In this document: positions 52,490-61,182 of the stretch, in pieces
How positions within the stretch are numbered: position 1 is the stretch's first letter
Layout of the letters: each line of letters opens with the position of its first letter
Assembly: GCA_046760785.1 (NCBI GenBank)
Contig: JBHIET010000002.1
Location: forward strand, 23,622-87,621
DNA: 64,000 nucleotides
Direction: 5' to 3'
DNA from: JBHIET01 sp046760785
GTDB lineage: Bacteria > Chloroflexota > Anaerolineae > B4-G1
The notes under the pieces: generated by a model
What the model saw: only the letters and a program-made list of their open reading frames with translations
The model's database searches: none
What the model was told of the DNA's origin: nothing
Translations under genes and position numbers: made by a program

Positions 52490-53704
52490 TTATGGCCCTA
52501 TGTGTACCATCTCATCCAATCTGCGGATAAATTCTATCGTCCGGACGGGGTCTGGCCTCTGAACAGGAGGTTTTGGCCTCTGGACAGGTTCTGGCCCTCC
52601 GACCGGTTCCGACTTTCGGGCAGGTTTGGATTGCTTTTCGACTCTTTCGGCGATCAGCTCTCCCATCTTTCTTGTCCCAACCATTGTGCTTTCCTCCTCA
52701 TAGATATCTCTGGTGCGGTAGCCTTCCTCCAGCACCATCTGTACTGCGTCTTCGATAGCTTGCGCTTCTTCCTCCAACTCCAGCGAGTAGCGGAGCAGCA
52801 TCGCCGCGCTGAGGATGGTGGCGATGGGGTTGACCACGTTCTGGCCGGTGTATTTGGGGGCTGAACCGTGGATGGGCTCGAACAGGCCGGGCTTGTGCGC
52901 GCCGATGGCTCCCGAAGGCAGCATACCCATAGACCCGGCGATCGTGGATGCCTCGTCGGTCAGGATGTCGCCGAACATGTTGCCGGTGACGATGACGTCA
53001 AATAGGTTGGGGTAGCGCACCAGCCGCATGGCCGCGATGTCCACGTACATGGATTCGAACTCCACGTCGCGGTAATCTTCAGCCACACGACTGGCCGTCT
53101 CGCGCCACAGGCGGGAGCTTTCCAGTACGTTGGCCTTGTCCACCGAGGTCACCTTCTTGCGCCGCCTGCGCGCCAGGTCGAAAGCGACGCGCACGATGCG
53201 CTCGATCTCGGGCACGGTATAGAACATGGTGTCGTAGGCCGCCGGAACGCCGTTCGTACTCTCGCGGCCCCGTTCGCCAAAGTAGATTCCACCCGTCAGT
53301 TCGCGCACCACCAGCAAATCCACGTCAGCGATGACCTCAGGCTTGAGGGTCGAGGCGTGGAGCAGTTGCTTGTACAGTTTCACCGGCCGCAGGTTGGCAA
53401 AGACGCTCAGTCCTTTGCGCAGGGCCAGGAGTCCCTGTTCCGGGTGCACCGGCAACCGCGGATCGTCGTACTTGGGGTCGCCTACCGCGCCCAGCAGGAC
53501 AGCATCGCTTTCCCGGCAGAGCGCCAGCGTCTCAGCCGGCAACGGCTCCCCCGTTGCGTCAATGGCAACTCCCCCGACCAGGGCCTCCTCGAACTCAAAG
53601 GTGTGGCCGTAGACCTCGGCTACCCGACGCAGGACCTTCACCGCCTCGGCAACGACCTCCGGGCTGATGCCATCTCCAGGTAGTGTGACAATTCTCGCTT
53701 CCAT
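52490..53704 (-). CDS. leuB: 3-isopropylmalate dehydrogenase with extended tail
   Basis: 404 residues. It starts ARIVTLPGDGISPEV and has ELTGGIYFGERG, TSVDKANVLESSRLW, NMFGDILTDEAS and EPIHGSAPKY, all LeuB signatures. It oxidises 3-isopropylmalate with NAD and, with CimA in the operon, probably the methylmalate intermediate too. Family members end near residue 360; here about 45 residues follow, including a degenerate Pro repeat (EPVQRPKPPVQRPDPV). ATG 53704 is used; no perfect ribosome site is seen. Confidence 0.94.
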   Translation of the reverse strand: MEARIVTLPGDGISPEVVAEAVKVLRRVAEVYGHTFEFEEALVGGVAIDATGEPLPAETLALCRESDAVLLGAVGDPKYDDPRLPVHPEQGLLALRKGLSVFANLRPVKLYKQLLHASTLKPEVIADVDLLVVRELTGGIYFGERGRESTNGVPAAYDTMFYTVPEIERIVRVAFDLARRRRKKVTSVDKANVLESSRLWRETASRVAEDYRDVEFESMYVDIAAMRLVRYPNLFDVIVTGNMFGDILTDEASTIAGSMGMLPSGAIGAHKPGLFEPIHGSAPKYTGQNVVNPIATILSAAMLLRYSLELEEEAQAIEDAVQMVLEEGYRTRDIYEEESTMVGTRKMGELIAERVEKQSKPARKSEPVGGPEPVQRPKPPVQRPDPVRTIEFIRRLDEMVHIGP

Positions 53705-53726
53705 GAATTCTCCTCAGTCCTTGATA

Positions 53727-53757
53727 GGTGCAACGCACTTCCGAGGTGCGTCGCACC
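53727..53757. repeat. Palindromic repeat between cimA and leuB
   Basis: GGTGCAACGCAC (53727-53738) and GTGCGTCGCACC (53746-53757) form an 11-of-12 inverted repeat with a 7-base loop. It fills most of the 54-base gap and looks like a REP-type dispersed palindrome. Confidence 0.6.
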
Positions 53758-53758
53758 T

Positions 53759-55342
53759 CTATCTGGCCACCATCAGGCCATACTCAACCGCATCCGCCAG
53801 GGCGATCCAACTCGCTTCGATGATATTGGTGGAGGCCCCCACAGTGCTCCAGCGATGCGTCTCGTTCTGCATATCAATCAGCACACGGGTGGTCGCCGCT
53901 GTCCCATGATCCCCGTCCAGAATGTGCACTTTGTAATCGGCCAGGTTGAATTCGGCCAGGTGGGGATACACCGGCACCAACGCCTTGCGCAGGGCCACGT
54001 CCAGGGCATTCACCGGTCCGTTGCCCTCGGCCGCCGTGTGGAAGACCTGGTTGCCCACGCGCACCTTGATGCTCGCCTCGGCAAAGACTCCCCGCCCCTC
54101 CCGGTGTTCGGCGACGACCATGAAGTCCAGCATCTCGAAGGGAGGACGATACTCCGGTCGGGAGCGGTGCAGCAGCAGTTCCACCGAGGCCTCGGCCCCC
54201 TCGAAGGTAAAGCCCTGGTACTCTAATCGCTTGATCGTCTGGAGCACCCCCGGCAGATCCTCGATCTCCCGGTGCGCGATGCCCATCTCCTCCGCCTTGC
54301 TGAGCAGGTTCCCCCGGCCCGAAAGTTCTGAGACGAGAGTGCGCGACCGATTGCCCACCAGGGCGGGGTCAACGTGCTGGTAACTCTGTGGGTTGCACCG
54401 CATGGCCGCCACGTGGATGCCTCCCTTATGGGCGAAGGCGCTCCGGCCCACGTAGGCCGCCTGACGGTGAAGAGGCTGATTCGCAGTGGAGGCTACCGCG
54501 CGGGCGACCCGTGTTATGTGGGTCAGCCGGCCTGCGGGCAGGGCTGCCACTCCCATCTTCAACTCCAGGTCAGGGATCACAGTACAGAGGTTAGCGTTGC
54601 CACACCGTTCGCCGTAGCCGTTTATCGTCCCCTGCACGTGGGTGGCGCCGGCCCGGATGGCCGCCAGACTGTTCGCCACGGCCATTCCCCCATCGTTATG
54701 GGCGTGGATGCCCAGGGTGACGTCGGGGAAGGCCGATTGAACCTCCCGGAAGATGCTTTCGATCTCCCACGGCAGTGAGCCGCCGTTGGTATCGCACAGC
54801 ACGAGCGTGTCTGCGCCTCCCTCGGCGGCGGCCTGAAGCGTGGCCAGGGCATAGCGGGAATCAGCCTCATAGCCATCGAAGAAGTGTTCCGCGTCGTAGA
54901 TGACCTCTCGGAGAAAGTGGGTTTTTTCCGAAAAACCCGCTTTCTTCAAGCAGGCTACACTCTCCCGGATGATGCGCAGGTTCTCCTCCGGCGTGGTGCG
55001 TAGGACGTCGCGCACGTGGAGTGTCCAACTCTTGCCCACGACGGTGACCACCGGTGTCTCCGCCTCCAGCAGGGCCTGGATGTTGGCATCGGCCTGGGGC
55101 TGGCTCCCCACCCGGCACGTACTGCCGAAGGCGGCGATCCGAATCTGCCCCAGGCTCAGTTCCCGTACCCGCCGGAAGTACTCGACGTCTTTGGGATTGG
55201 AGCCTGGCCAGCCGCCCTCGACGTAGTGCACCCCCAGCCTATCGAGCAGGCGAGTGATCTTCAACTTGTCATCTACTGAGAGGGAAATGCCCTCCCCCTG
55301 CGTGCCATCGCGCAACGTCGTGTCGTAGAGCACCACATCCAT
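53759..55342 (-). CDS. cimA: (R)-citramalate synthase
   Basis: 527 residues of the DRE-TIM metallolyase family: LYDTTLRDGTQGEGIS at the start, THVQGTINGYGERCGNANL in parts, HAHNDGGMAVAN, and a C-terminal LeuA-dimer regulatory domain. The TLRDGTQGEG start and the 500-plus length mark the CimA-type group, which joins pyruvate and acetyl-CoA to citramalate, giving 2-oxobutyrate without threonine. Residues 133-144 (AGFSEKTHF) come from a palindromic insert at 54913-54944. Feedback control by isoleucine through the C-domain is expected from family knowledge. Confidence 0.92.
   Translation of the reverse strand: MDVVLYDTTLRDGTQGEGISLSVDDKLKITRLLDRLGVHYVEGGWPGSNPKDVEYFRRVRELSLGQIRIAAFGSTCRVGSQPQADANIQALLEAETPVVTVVGKSWTLHVRDVLRTTPEENLRIIRESVACLKKAGFSEKTHFLREVIYDAEHFFDGYEADSRYALATLQAAAEGGADTLVLCDTNGGSLPWEIESIFREVQSAFPDVTLGIHAHNDGGMAVANSLAAIRAGATHVQGTINGYGERCGNANLCTVIPDLELKMGVAALPAGRLTHITRVARAVASTANQPLHRQAAYVGRSAFAHKGGIHVAAMRCNPQSYQHVDPALVGNRSRTLVSELSGRGNLLSKAEEMGIAHREIEDLPGVLQTIKRLEYQGFTFEGAEASVELLLHRSRPEYRPPFEMLDFMVVAEHREGRGVFAEASIKVRVGNQVFHTAAEGNGPVNALDVALRKALVPVYPHLAEFNLADYKVHILDGDHGTAATTRVLIDMQNETHRWSTVGASTNIIEASWIALADAVEYGLMVAR
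54913..54944. repeat. Palindrome inserted in frame in cimA
   Basis: GAAAGTGGGTTTTT (54913-54926) and AAAAACCCGCTTTC (54931-54944) form a 14-base stem with one mismatch and a TCCG loop. It adds about ten residues between two conserved parts of the CimA barrel. Confidence 0.75.
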
Positions 55343-55354
55343 AGGTCTCCTTCA

Positions 55355-56275
55355 TCAACCTACCGGCGTCAGCCAGCCGAAACGATCAGGCACGCGACCC
55401 TCCACGATGTTGAAGAATGCTTCTGCGAGACGGGTCGTAATCGGCCCCCGCTTGCCGCTGCCCACCGCGATGCCATCCACCGAGCGGATCGGAGTGATCT
55501 CGGCGGCGGTGCCGCAGAAGAAAATCTCGTCGGCCAGATAGAGCATTTCACGGGGAATCATCTCCTCGCGCACCTCGAGGTCCATCTCGCCAGCCAGCGT
55601 GATGACACATTGCCGGGTGATGCCATCGAGGATCGAATTAGCCAATGGTGGAGTGAACAGTCGCCCGTGCCGCACGAGGAAGATATTCTCACCACTTCCT
55701 TCGCTCACGTAGCCGTTGACGTCGAGAGCGACCCCTTCGGCGTAGCCGTGCTCCAGGGCTTCCATGATGAGGAGCTGGGAGTTGATGTACTGCCCGCCGA
55801 TCTTGGCCGCTGCCGGGTAGGTGTCAGGAGCCATCCGCCGCCACGAACTCACTCCCACGTCCACACCCTCTAAGGCAGCCTCTCCCAGCAACTTGCCCCA
55901 TTCTACCGTGATGATGCTCACGTGCGTTGGACACGACCGTCCGTCCAGGTGGAAGGAGCCGCTCCACCCTCTAAAGACGACCGGTCGGATATAGCAGGCC
56001 GTGTGTCCGTTGGCCCGGATGGTGTCTAGGACCGCCTGGTGGATTTCCTGGCGGGTGTAGGGGAGCCCCAGCCGATAAATCTTGCACGAGTCCCACATCC
56101 GGTCGAGGTGTTCTTTCAGACGGAAGACGGCCGGGCCGTCGGGCAGCGCGTAAGCACGAATGCCCTCGAAAACGCTGGAGCCGTAGTGAAGGGCGTGTGC
56201 GGCCACGTGTACCGTCGCTTGATCCCAGTCCACCAGTTGGCCGTCGAGCCAGATTTTGTCCGCTTTGCGCATCAT
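55355..56275 (-). CDS. ilvE: Branched-chain amino acid aminotransferase
   Basis: 306 residues from ATG 56275 (AAGGAGA upstream; the second ATG is at 56272), the usual class IV size. HALHYGSSVFEGIRAY, the PLP-lysine region PAAAKIGGQYINS and the EGSGENIFLV/GITRQCVI segments identify it. It carries out the last step of valine, leucine and isoleucine synthesis with glutamate as amino donor. It lies 24 bases downstream of leuD. Confidence 0.95.
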   Translation of the reverse strand: MMRKADKIWLDGQLVDWDQATVHVAAHALHYGSSVFEGIRAYALPDGPAVFRLKEHLDRMWDSCKIYRLGLPYTRQEIHQAVLDTIRANGHTACYIRPVVFRGWSGSFHLDGRSCPTHVSIITVEWGKLLGEAALEGVDVGVSSWRRMAPDTYPAAAKIGGQYINSQLLIMEALEHGYAEGVALDVNGYVSEGSGENIFLVRHGRLFTPPLANSILDGITRQCVITLAGEMDLEVREEMIPREMLYLADEIFFCGTAAEITPIRSVDGIAVGSGKRGPITTRLAEAFFNIVEGRVPDRFGWLTPVG

Positions 56276-56298
56276 AGATTTGTGTCTCCTTCTAGGTT

Positions 56299-56814
56299 TC
56301 ACGTTTCACGCTTCACGTTTGCCCCTGCCACTCTCTGCCGCGTATAGGGTACCAACCCTCCAGCCCTGACGATCTCCATGACGAAAGCGGGCATCGGCGT
56401 CGTCCGGTAGACCCGGCCGGTACGTTCGTTAGTGATCGTGCCAGCCCTCAGATCCATTGTCAACGGATCGCCCTTCTCCGTCCCCTCCACCGCCTCCGGA
56501 CACTCCAAGATGGGCAGGCCGACGTTGATACTGTTCCGGTAGAAGATGCGGGCGAAGCTCTTGGCGACGACGCAGCAGACGCCAGCCCCCTTGATCGCCA
56601 GCGGCGCGTGCTCCCGCGACGACCCGCAGCCGAAGTTCTCCCCGGCGACGATGACGTCCCCCGGTTGCACCGCACCGGCAAACTCTGGGGCGATGTCCTC
56701 CATGCAATGCTGCGCCAATTCCTCCGGCGTGGAAACGTTCAGGTAGCGGGCTGGAATGATGGCGTCGGTATCCACGTTGTCGCCGTACTTCCAGACCGTG
56801 CCTCTAATCTTCAT
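56299..56814 (-). CDS. leuD: 3-isopropylmalate dehydratase small subunit
   Basis: 171 residues of the archaeal-type LeuD (swivel domain): GDNVDTDAIIPARYLN, GENFGCGSSREHAP and SFARIFYRNSINVGLP. It pairs with LeuC to isomerise isopropylmalate. The last codons (NVKRET) and the stop are read through a GTTTCACGTTTCACGCTTCACG repeat (56296-56317), so the original C-terminus has been replaced or extended. ATG 56814 follows a repeat-rich 67-base gap after leuC. Confidence 0.94.
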   Translation of the reverse strand: MKIRGTVWKYGDNVDTDAIIPARYLNVSTPEELAQHCMEDIAPEFAGAVQPGDVIVAGENFGCGSSREHAPLAIKGAGVCCVVAKSFARIFYRNSINVGLPILECPEAVEGTEKGDPLTMDLRAGTITNERTGRVYRTTPMPAFVMEIVRAGGLVPYTRQRVAGANVKRET

Positions 56815-56846
56815 AGTCCGACTCTGCTGCGTTGTTATGCAATACG

Positions 56847-56875
56847 CGATACGAAATACGTATTGCGTATTTCGT
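56847..56875. repeat. Inverted repeat between leuC and leuD
   Basis: ACGAAATACG (56851-56860) and CGTATTTCGT (56866-56875) form a perfect 10-base stem with a TATTG loop, preceded by AATACGCGAT. The units resemble the AATACGCAATACG repeats seen near 7710. Confidence 0.65.
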
Positions 56876-56881
56876 GCTCCG

Positions 56882-58150
56882 TTATACTACCTCTCCTGGA
56901 TGCACGATCCGTCCCGCCACCGCGCTCGCCGCCGTGACGGCCGGCCCGGCCAGATAGACCTCGCTCTCCGGGTGACCCATCCGCCCGCGGAAGTTGCGGT
57001 TGGTCGTGCTCACCGCTCGCTCGCCGGCGGCCAACACGCCCATGTGACCGCCCAGGCAGGGGCCACAGGTTGGCGTGCTGACCGCCGCGCCCGCTTCGAT
57101 GAATGTCTCGATCAGCCCCTCACGCAGCGCGTCCAGGTAGACCTGCTGGCTGCCGGGGATGACGATGCAGCGCACGTCGGGGTGAACCCGGCGGCCGCGC
57201 AGCACTTCAGCGGCAACGCGCAGGTCTTCCAGGCGGCCGTTGGTGCAGGAGCCGATGACAGCCTGGTCAATGCACACGTCGCTGGCCTGGCGCACCGGTC
57301 GGGCGTTCTCCGGCAGGTGAGGGAACGCCACCTGCGGCTCGATCTGGCTCACGTCAATCTCGACGACCCGGGCATAAGCCGCATCGCTGTTGGCCTGGTA
57401 GACGCAATAGGGACGCGAGGCGCGACCGTTCACGTAGACGCGGGTCACGTCGTCCACGGCGAAGAGCCCGGCCTTGCCGCCAGCCTCGATGGCCATGTTC
57501 GCCATCGTGAAGCGCCCGGCCATGGAGAGCGCGTCCGCCGCCGGCCCGGCGAACTCCAGCGCCTTGTAGAGCGCGCCGCTGACGCCGATCTGCCCAATAG
57601 TGTACAGGATCAGGTCTTTGCCGCCGACCCAGGGCTGCAACTGGCCATGGTAGATGACGCGCATCGTCTCCGGCACACGCAGCCACACGCGCCCCGTCGC
57701 CATAGCCACACCGACGTCGGTGGAACCCACGCCGGTGGCGAAGGCTCCCAGCGCGCCGTAGGTGCAGGTGTGCGAATCAGCGCCCACGACGACGTCGCCT
57801 GGCACCACCAGCCCCTGCTCCGGCAGCAACACGTGCTCGATGCCCATGCGGCCCACGTCAAAGTGGTGAGACAATCCCTGCGCCCGCGCAAACTGGCGCA
57901 GGCGTGCGCATTGCTCGGCGGATTTGATGTCCTTGTTGGGAGCAAAGTGATCCGCCACCATCACCACCCGATCCGGGTCGAACACCCGCTCCACGCCCAG
58001 TTTTTCAAACTCGCGGATGGCGATGGGCGCGGTAATGTCGTTGGATAGTACCACGTCCACCGTCACCTCCACCAGGTCGCCAGGCCACACCCCCCTCTCA
58101 TCGTCCACCAGATGCGCAGCGATGATTCTCTCAGCTAATGTGTGTCCCAT
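56882..58150 (-). CDS. leuC: 3-isopropylmalate dehydratase large subunit (archaeal-type)
   Basis: 422 residues, the short LeuC/HacA-type rather than the 465-residue proteobacterial type. The [4Fe-4S] ligands are Cys in VIGSCTNGR and the pair in TCGPCLGGH. GADSHTCTYGALGAFATGVGSTD is seen in parts and is conserved in aconitase-like enzymes. Together with LeuD it may also act on citramalate for the isoleucine branch, as in known CimA pathways. ATG 58150 is 43 bases after leuA. Confidence 0.94.
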   Translation of the reverse strand: MGHTLAERIIAAHLVDDERGVWPGDLVEVTVDVVLSNDITAPIAIREFEKLGVERVFDPDRVVMVADHFAPNKDIKSAEQCARLRQFARAQGLSHHFDVGRMGIEHVLLPEQGLVVPGDVVVGADSHTCTYGALGAFATGVGSTDVGVAMATGRVWLRVPETMRVIYHGQLQPWVGGKDLILYTIGQIGVSGALYKALEFAGPAADALSMAGRFTMANMAIEAGGKAGLFAVDDVTRVYVNGRASRPYCVYQANSDAAYARVVEIDVSQIEPQVAFPHLPENARPVRQASDVCIDQAVIGSCTNGRLEDLRVAAEVLRGRRVHPDVRCIVIPGSQQVYLDALREGLIETFIEAGAAVSTPTCGPCLGGHMGVLAAGERAVSTTNRNFRGRMGHPESEVYLAGPAVTAASAVAGRIVHPGEVV

Positions 58151-58193
58151 TGGATTATACTTTCGTCCCCTTGCTTACATCCTCGCACACCTG

Positions 58194-59783
58194 CTAGCAG
58201 CCAACCGCCAACGGCTGTTTCTCCGCCTCACGACGGGCAGCGATAAGCCGGTTGAGGGCGAACATATACGCCTTGGCGCTGGCCACCACGATGTCGGTAT
58301 CGGCTCCGCGACCGCTGAACACTCGCTTGGCACCGTTCACCGGCTCGTCGGCCTGGATGCGGATGGTCACCCGCCCCACGGCGTCAATCCCCTCGGTCAC
58401 GGCCTGGACGGAAAACTCGATCAGTTCGTTCGGCTCGCCGATGACGCGGTTGATGGCCCGGTAGACGGCGTCCACCGGCCCGGTGCCGTGGTCGGCGTCA
58501 CAGAAGACCTGGCCGTCCGGTCCCTTGATGCGAACGGTGGCCGTAGGGATACTGCGATTACCGCAACTGACCTGGACCTGTTCCAGGTGGTAGGTTTCCT
58601 CGAAGAACGTCTGTACCTCGTCAGCGACGATTGCCTCCAGGTCGCGGGTATCCACCGTCTTTTTCTTATCGGCCACTCGCAAGAAGCGTTGATAGACCTT
58701 CTCGAACTGTTCTTCGTCCAACGTGTAGCCCAGCTCGGCCAACCGGTGGCGCAGCCCGTGTCGGCCCGACCGCGCCGAGAGGATGATCGCCGAGTCGGGC
58801 GCGCCGACGTCGCGGGGGTTGATGATTTCGTAGGTGGTGCGCTCTTTCAGCACCCCGTCCTGGTGGATACCGGAGGAGTGAGCGAAGGCGTTGGCCCCCA
58901 CGATGGCCTTGTTCGGCTGCACCGGGATGCCGGTCAGTTGGCTGACCAGCCGGCTGATCGGGTAGATATGTTGGGTGTTGATGCCGGTTTCCAGGCCGAA
59001 GAGGTCGTGGCGGGTCCGGAGCGCCATGACGACTTCCTCCAGCGAGGTGTTGCCTGCCCGCTCGCCGATGCCGTTGACCGTGACCTCCACCTGCCGCGCC
59101 CCGTTGAGAACGCCCGCCAGCGTGTTGGCCGTGGCCATACCCAGATCGTTATGGCAGTGGACGGAGATCGTGGCGCGGTGAATGTTGGGCACGTTCTCGA
59201 CGAGGCCTCGGATGAGTGCGCCAAACTCCTCGGGCCAGGTGTAGCCGGTGGTGTCGGGGATATTGACGACTGTAGCCCCGGCGGCGATGACGGCCTCCAG
59301 CACGCGGTAGAGATAGGCCGGATCGGCCCGGCCAGCATCCTCGGTGTAGTATTGCACGTCCTCGACAAACTTCTTGGCGTATTTGACCGCCTCCACGCCC
59401 ATCTCCAGCGCCCCCTCGCGGGTAGTGCGTAGTTTGTGCCGCACGTGAACGTCGGAGACGCCAAGTCCGGTGTGGATACGGGGGCGAGCAGCGTCCTTCA
59501 GCGCCTCCGCTGCCACGTCAATGTCCTCCCGGTTGGCTCGCGTAAGGCCGCAGATGACGCAGTCGCGAATCTCCCGCGAGATGCGCTGCACCGCCCGGAA
59601 GTCACCCGGCGAGGAGGCGGGGAACCCGGCCTCTATAATATCCACGCCCATTTCCTCCAGGGCGCGGGCGATCTCCAGCTTCTCGTCCACGTTGAGCGCC
59701 GCCCCAGGCGACTGTTCCCCGTCTCGAAGCGTCGTGTCAAAAACTATAATGGCATCTTGAGCACCAACCCCACCCTCGTCCAC
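58194..59783 (-). CDS. leuA: 2-isopropylmalate synthase
   Basis: 529 residues: VFDTTLRDGEQSPGAALN at the start, GETVHCHNDLG-type metal site (SVHCHNDLGMATAN), GIGERAGNTSLEEVVMAL, SGIHQDGVLKE, and a C-terminal regulatory domain. It condenses 2-ketoisovalerate and acetyl-CoA, the first step of leucine synthesis. The GTG start at 59783 has AAAGGAGGG at good distance. It differs from the neighbouring CimA by the GEQSPG motif. Confidence 0.95.
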   Translation of the reverse strand: MDEGGVGAQDAIIVFDTTLRDGEQSPGAALNVDEKLEIARALEEMGVDIIEAGFPASSPGDFRAVQRISREIRDCVICGLTRANREDIDVAAEALKDAARPRIHTGLGVSDVHVRHKLRTTREGALEMGVEAVKYAKKFVEDVQYYTEDAGRADPAYLYRVLEAVIAAGATVVNIPDTTGYTWPEEFGALIRGLVENVPNIHRATISVHCHNDLGMATANTLAGVLNGARQVEVTVNGIGERAGNTSLEEVVMALRTRHDLFGLETGINTQHIYPISRLVSQLTGIPVQPNKAIVGANAFAHSSGIHQDGVLKERTTYEIINPRDVGAPDSAIILSARSGRHGLRHRLAELGYTLDEEQFEKVYQRFLRVADKKKTVDTRDLEAIVADEVQTFFEETYHLEQVQVSCGNRSIPTATVRIKGPDGQVFCDADHGTGPVDAVYRAINRVIGEPNELIEFSVQAVTEGIDAVGRVTIRIQADEPVNGAKRVFSGRGADTDIVVASAKAYMFALNRLIAARREAEKQPLAVGC

Positions 59784-59838
59784 GAGGCCCTCCTTTTAGT
59801 TCTTGGCCCCCCTTTCCCACCCCTTGATGGGGAAGGGG

Positions 59839-60900
59839 TTAGGGAGTCCTCCCCCAGTTCTCTGGCCGGAGCGCACGGACTGCCGCGCCCGCTCGCCACA
59901 TCTCCGATTCCCGCATCTTGCGCAGTTCGGCCTCCAACTTTTCCTTGTAGTCGGGCGCGCTGTTGGCTTCGAGGACAATCTGCGTCTCTTCGCCGGAGAC
60001 AACGCTTTGATACAGCTCCTCGAACACCGGCGCGACCGCCTCTCGGAACCTGTGCCGCCAGTCGAGCGCACCGCGCTGTGCCGTCGTACTGGTATTTGCG
60101 TACATCCAATCCATGCCGTTCTCGCCCACCAGCCGGATCAGGCTCTGGGTCAGTTCCTCGACGGTCTCGTTGAACGCCTCGCTGGGGCTGTGACCGTTCT
60201 TGCGCAGCACGTTGTATTGGGCCTCCATGACGCCAGCGAGCGCGCCCATCAAGATACCTCTTTCCCCCGTGAGGTCGCTGTATACCTCTTTCTGGAACGT
60301 AGTGGGAAAAAGGTAGCCTGAACCAATCGCAATGCCAATGGCGAGAGTTCGCTCCATCGCGCGGTCCGTATAATCCTGATACACGGCGTAACTAGAGTTG
60401 ATGCCGCTGCCAGCGAGAAAATTGGCCCGCACGCTGGTCCCTGAACCCTTCGGCGCCACCAGAATAACGTCTACAACCTCAGGGGGCACGACGCCCGTCT
60501 GATCGTTGTATACAATGGCGAACCCGTGCGAGAAGTAGAGCGCGTCTCTCTCTTTCAGACAGGGCTTTATCCTGGGCCACAAGATCATCTGACCCGCATC
60601 GGAGACCAGGTACTGAACGATGGTGGCTCTCTCCACGGCTTCTTCGAAGGGGAAAAGCGTCTTGCCGGGCTCCCACCCGTCCTTCAGCGCTTTCCCCCAG
60701 GAGCGCCCACGCTCCGGCGACCCACCTACGATGACGTTGACGCCGTTGTCCTTCATATTAAGAGCCTGGGCCGGACCCTGCACTCCATAACCCAGAACAG
60801 CAACCACCTCATCGCTCAGAACTTCACGCGCCTTCTCCAGCGGGAACTCGTCTCTCGTGACGACCTCTTCCACCACTCCTCCAAAATCAATCTTAGCCAT
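59839..60900 (-). CDS. ilvC: Ketol-acid reductoisomerase (Bacteroidota/fungal-like type)
   Basis: 353 residues. The NAD(P) loop is GYGVQG and the cofactor-selectivity loop VGGSPERGRSW. Conserved blocks are YFSHGFAI, APKGSGTSVR, INSSYAV, SDLTGERG, GHSPSEAFNETVEE and TTAQRGALDW. This set is closer to yeast Ilv5 and Bacteroidota enzymes than to the common 330-residue bacterial class I enzymes. It converts acetohydroxy acids to dihydroxy acids. GAGGAGGAAAAG precedes ATG 60900. Confidence 0.94.
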   Translation of the reverse strand: MAKIDFGGVVEEVVTRDEFPLEKAREVLSDEVVAVLGYGVQGPAQALNMKDNGVNVIVGGSPERGRSWGKALKDGWEPGKTLFPFEEAVERATIVQYLVSDAGQMILWPRIKPCLKERDALYFSHGFAIVYNDQTGVVPPEVVDVILVAPKGSGTSVRANFLAGSGINSSYAVYQDYTDRAMERTLAIGIAIGSGYLFPTTFQKEVYSDLTGERGILMGALAGVMEAQYNVLRKNGHSPSEAFNETVEELTQSLIRLVGENGMDWMYANTSTTAQRGALDWRHRFREAVAPVFEELYQSVVSGEETQIVLEANSAPDYKEKLEAELRKMRESEMWRAGAAVRALRPENWGRTP

Positions 60901-61182
60901 CCTTTTCCTCCTCGTAGTTGGTATGGGTTTTCCGCCGCGAGACCGCGTCTTGGTCTCGATACGTGCCTACGGCACTACTCGACCAGCGGCACTCAGCCCA
61001 TATTTCGCACCCCTGGGAATCATAACAACAGTAGCACAGATCATAACCAAATCGCATTCTGAGCTACGTCCTGAGCGTAGACGAAGGGTAGGTCGAAAGC
61101 CGTATCGAAGGGGCGATTTGGCGGCCGTCGCCCTTCGATGCGCCGCTTCGCGGCACTCAGGACGATTGGCCTGATTTAGCTT
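60901..61182. repeat. Repeat-rich gap between ilvN and ilvC
   Basis: 282 bases without a gene. CGTCCTGAG (61067-61075) and CTCAGGACG (61156-61164) are inverted copies, enclosing GTCGAAAG and CCCTTCGATG units. A second piece (60951-60985) reads TTGGTCTCGATACG and ACTCGACCAGCG, a different dispersed repeat type. No T-run terminator is seen, so the operon should read through. Confidence 0.6.

Noticed and set aside
56756..59432. Long open frames on the plus strand opposite leuC and leuA
   Set aside because: They are mirror frames caused by high GC and codon bias; the minus-strand genes have full family motifs.
60901..61182. A third attenuator in front of ilvC
   Set aside because: The inverted repeats lack a T run and no leader frame rich in Ile, Val or Leu codons was found.
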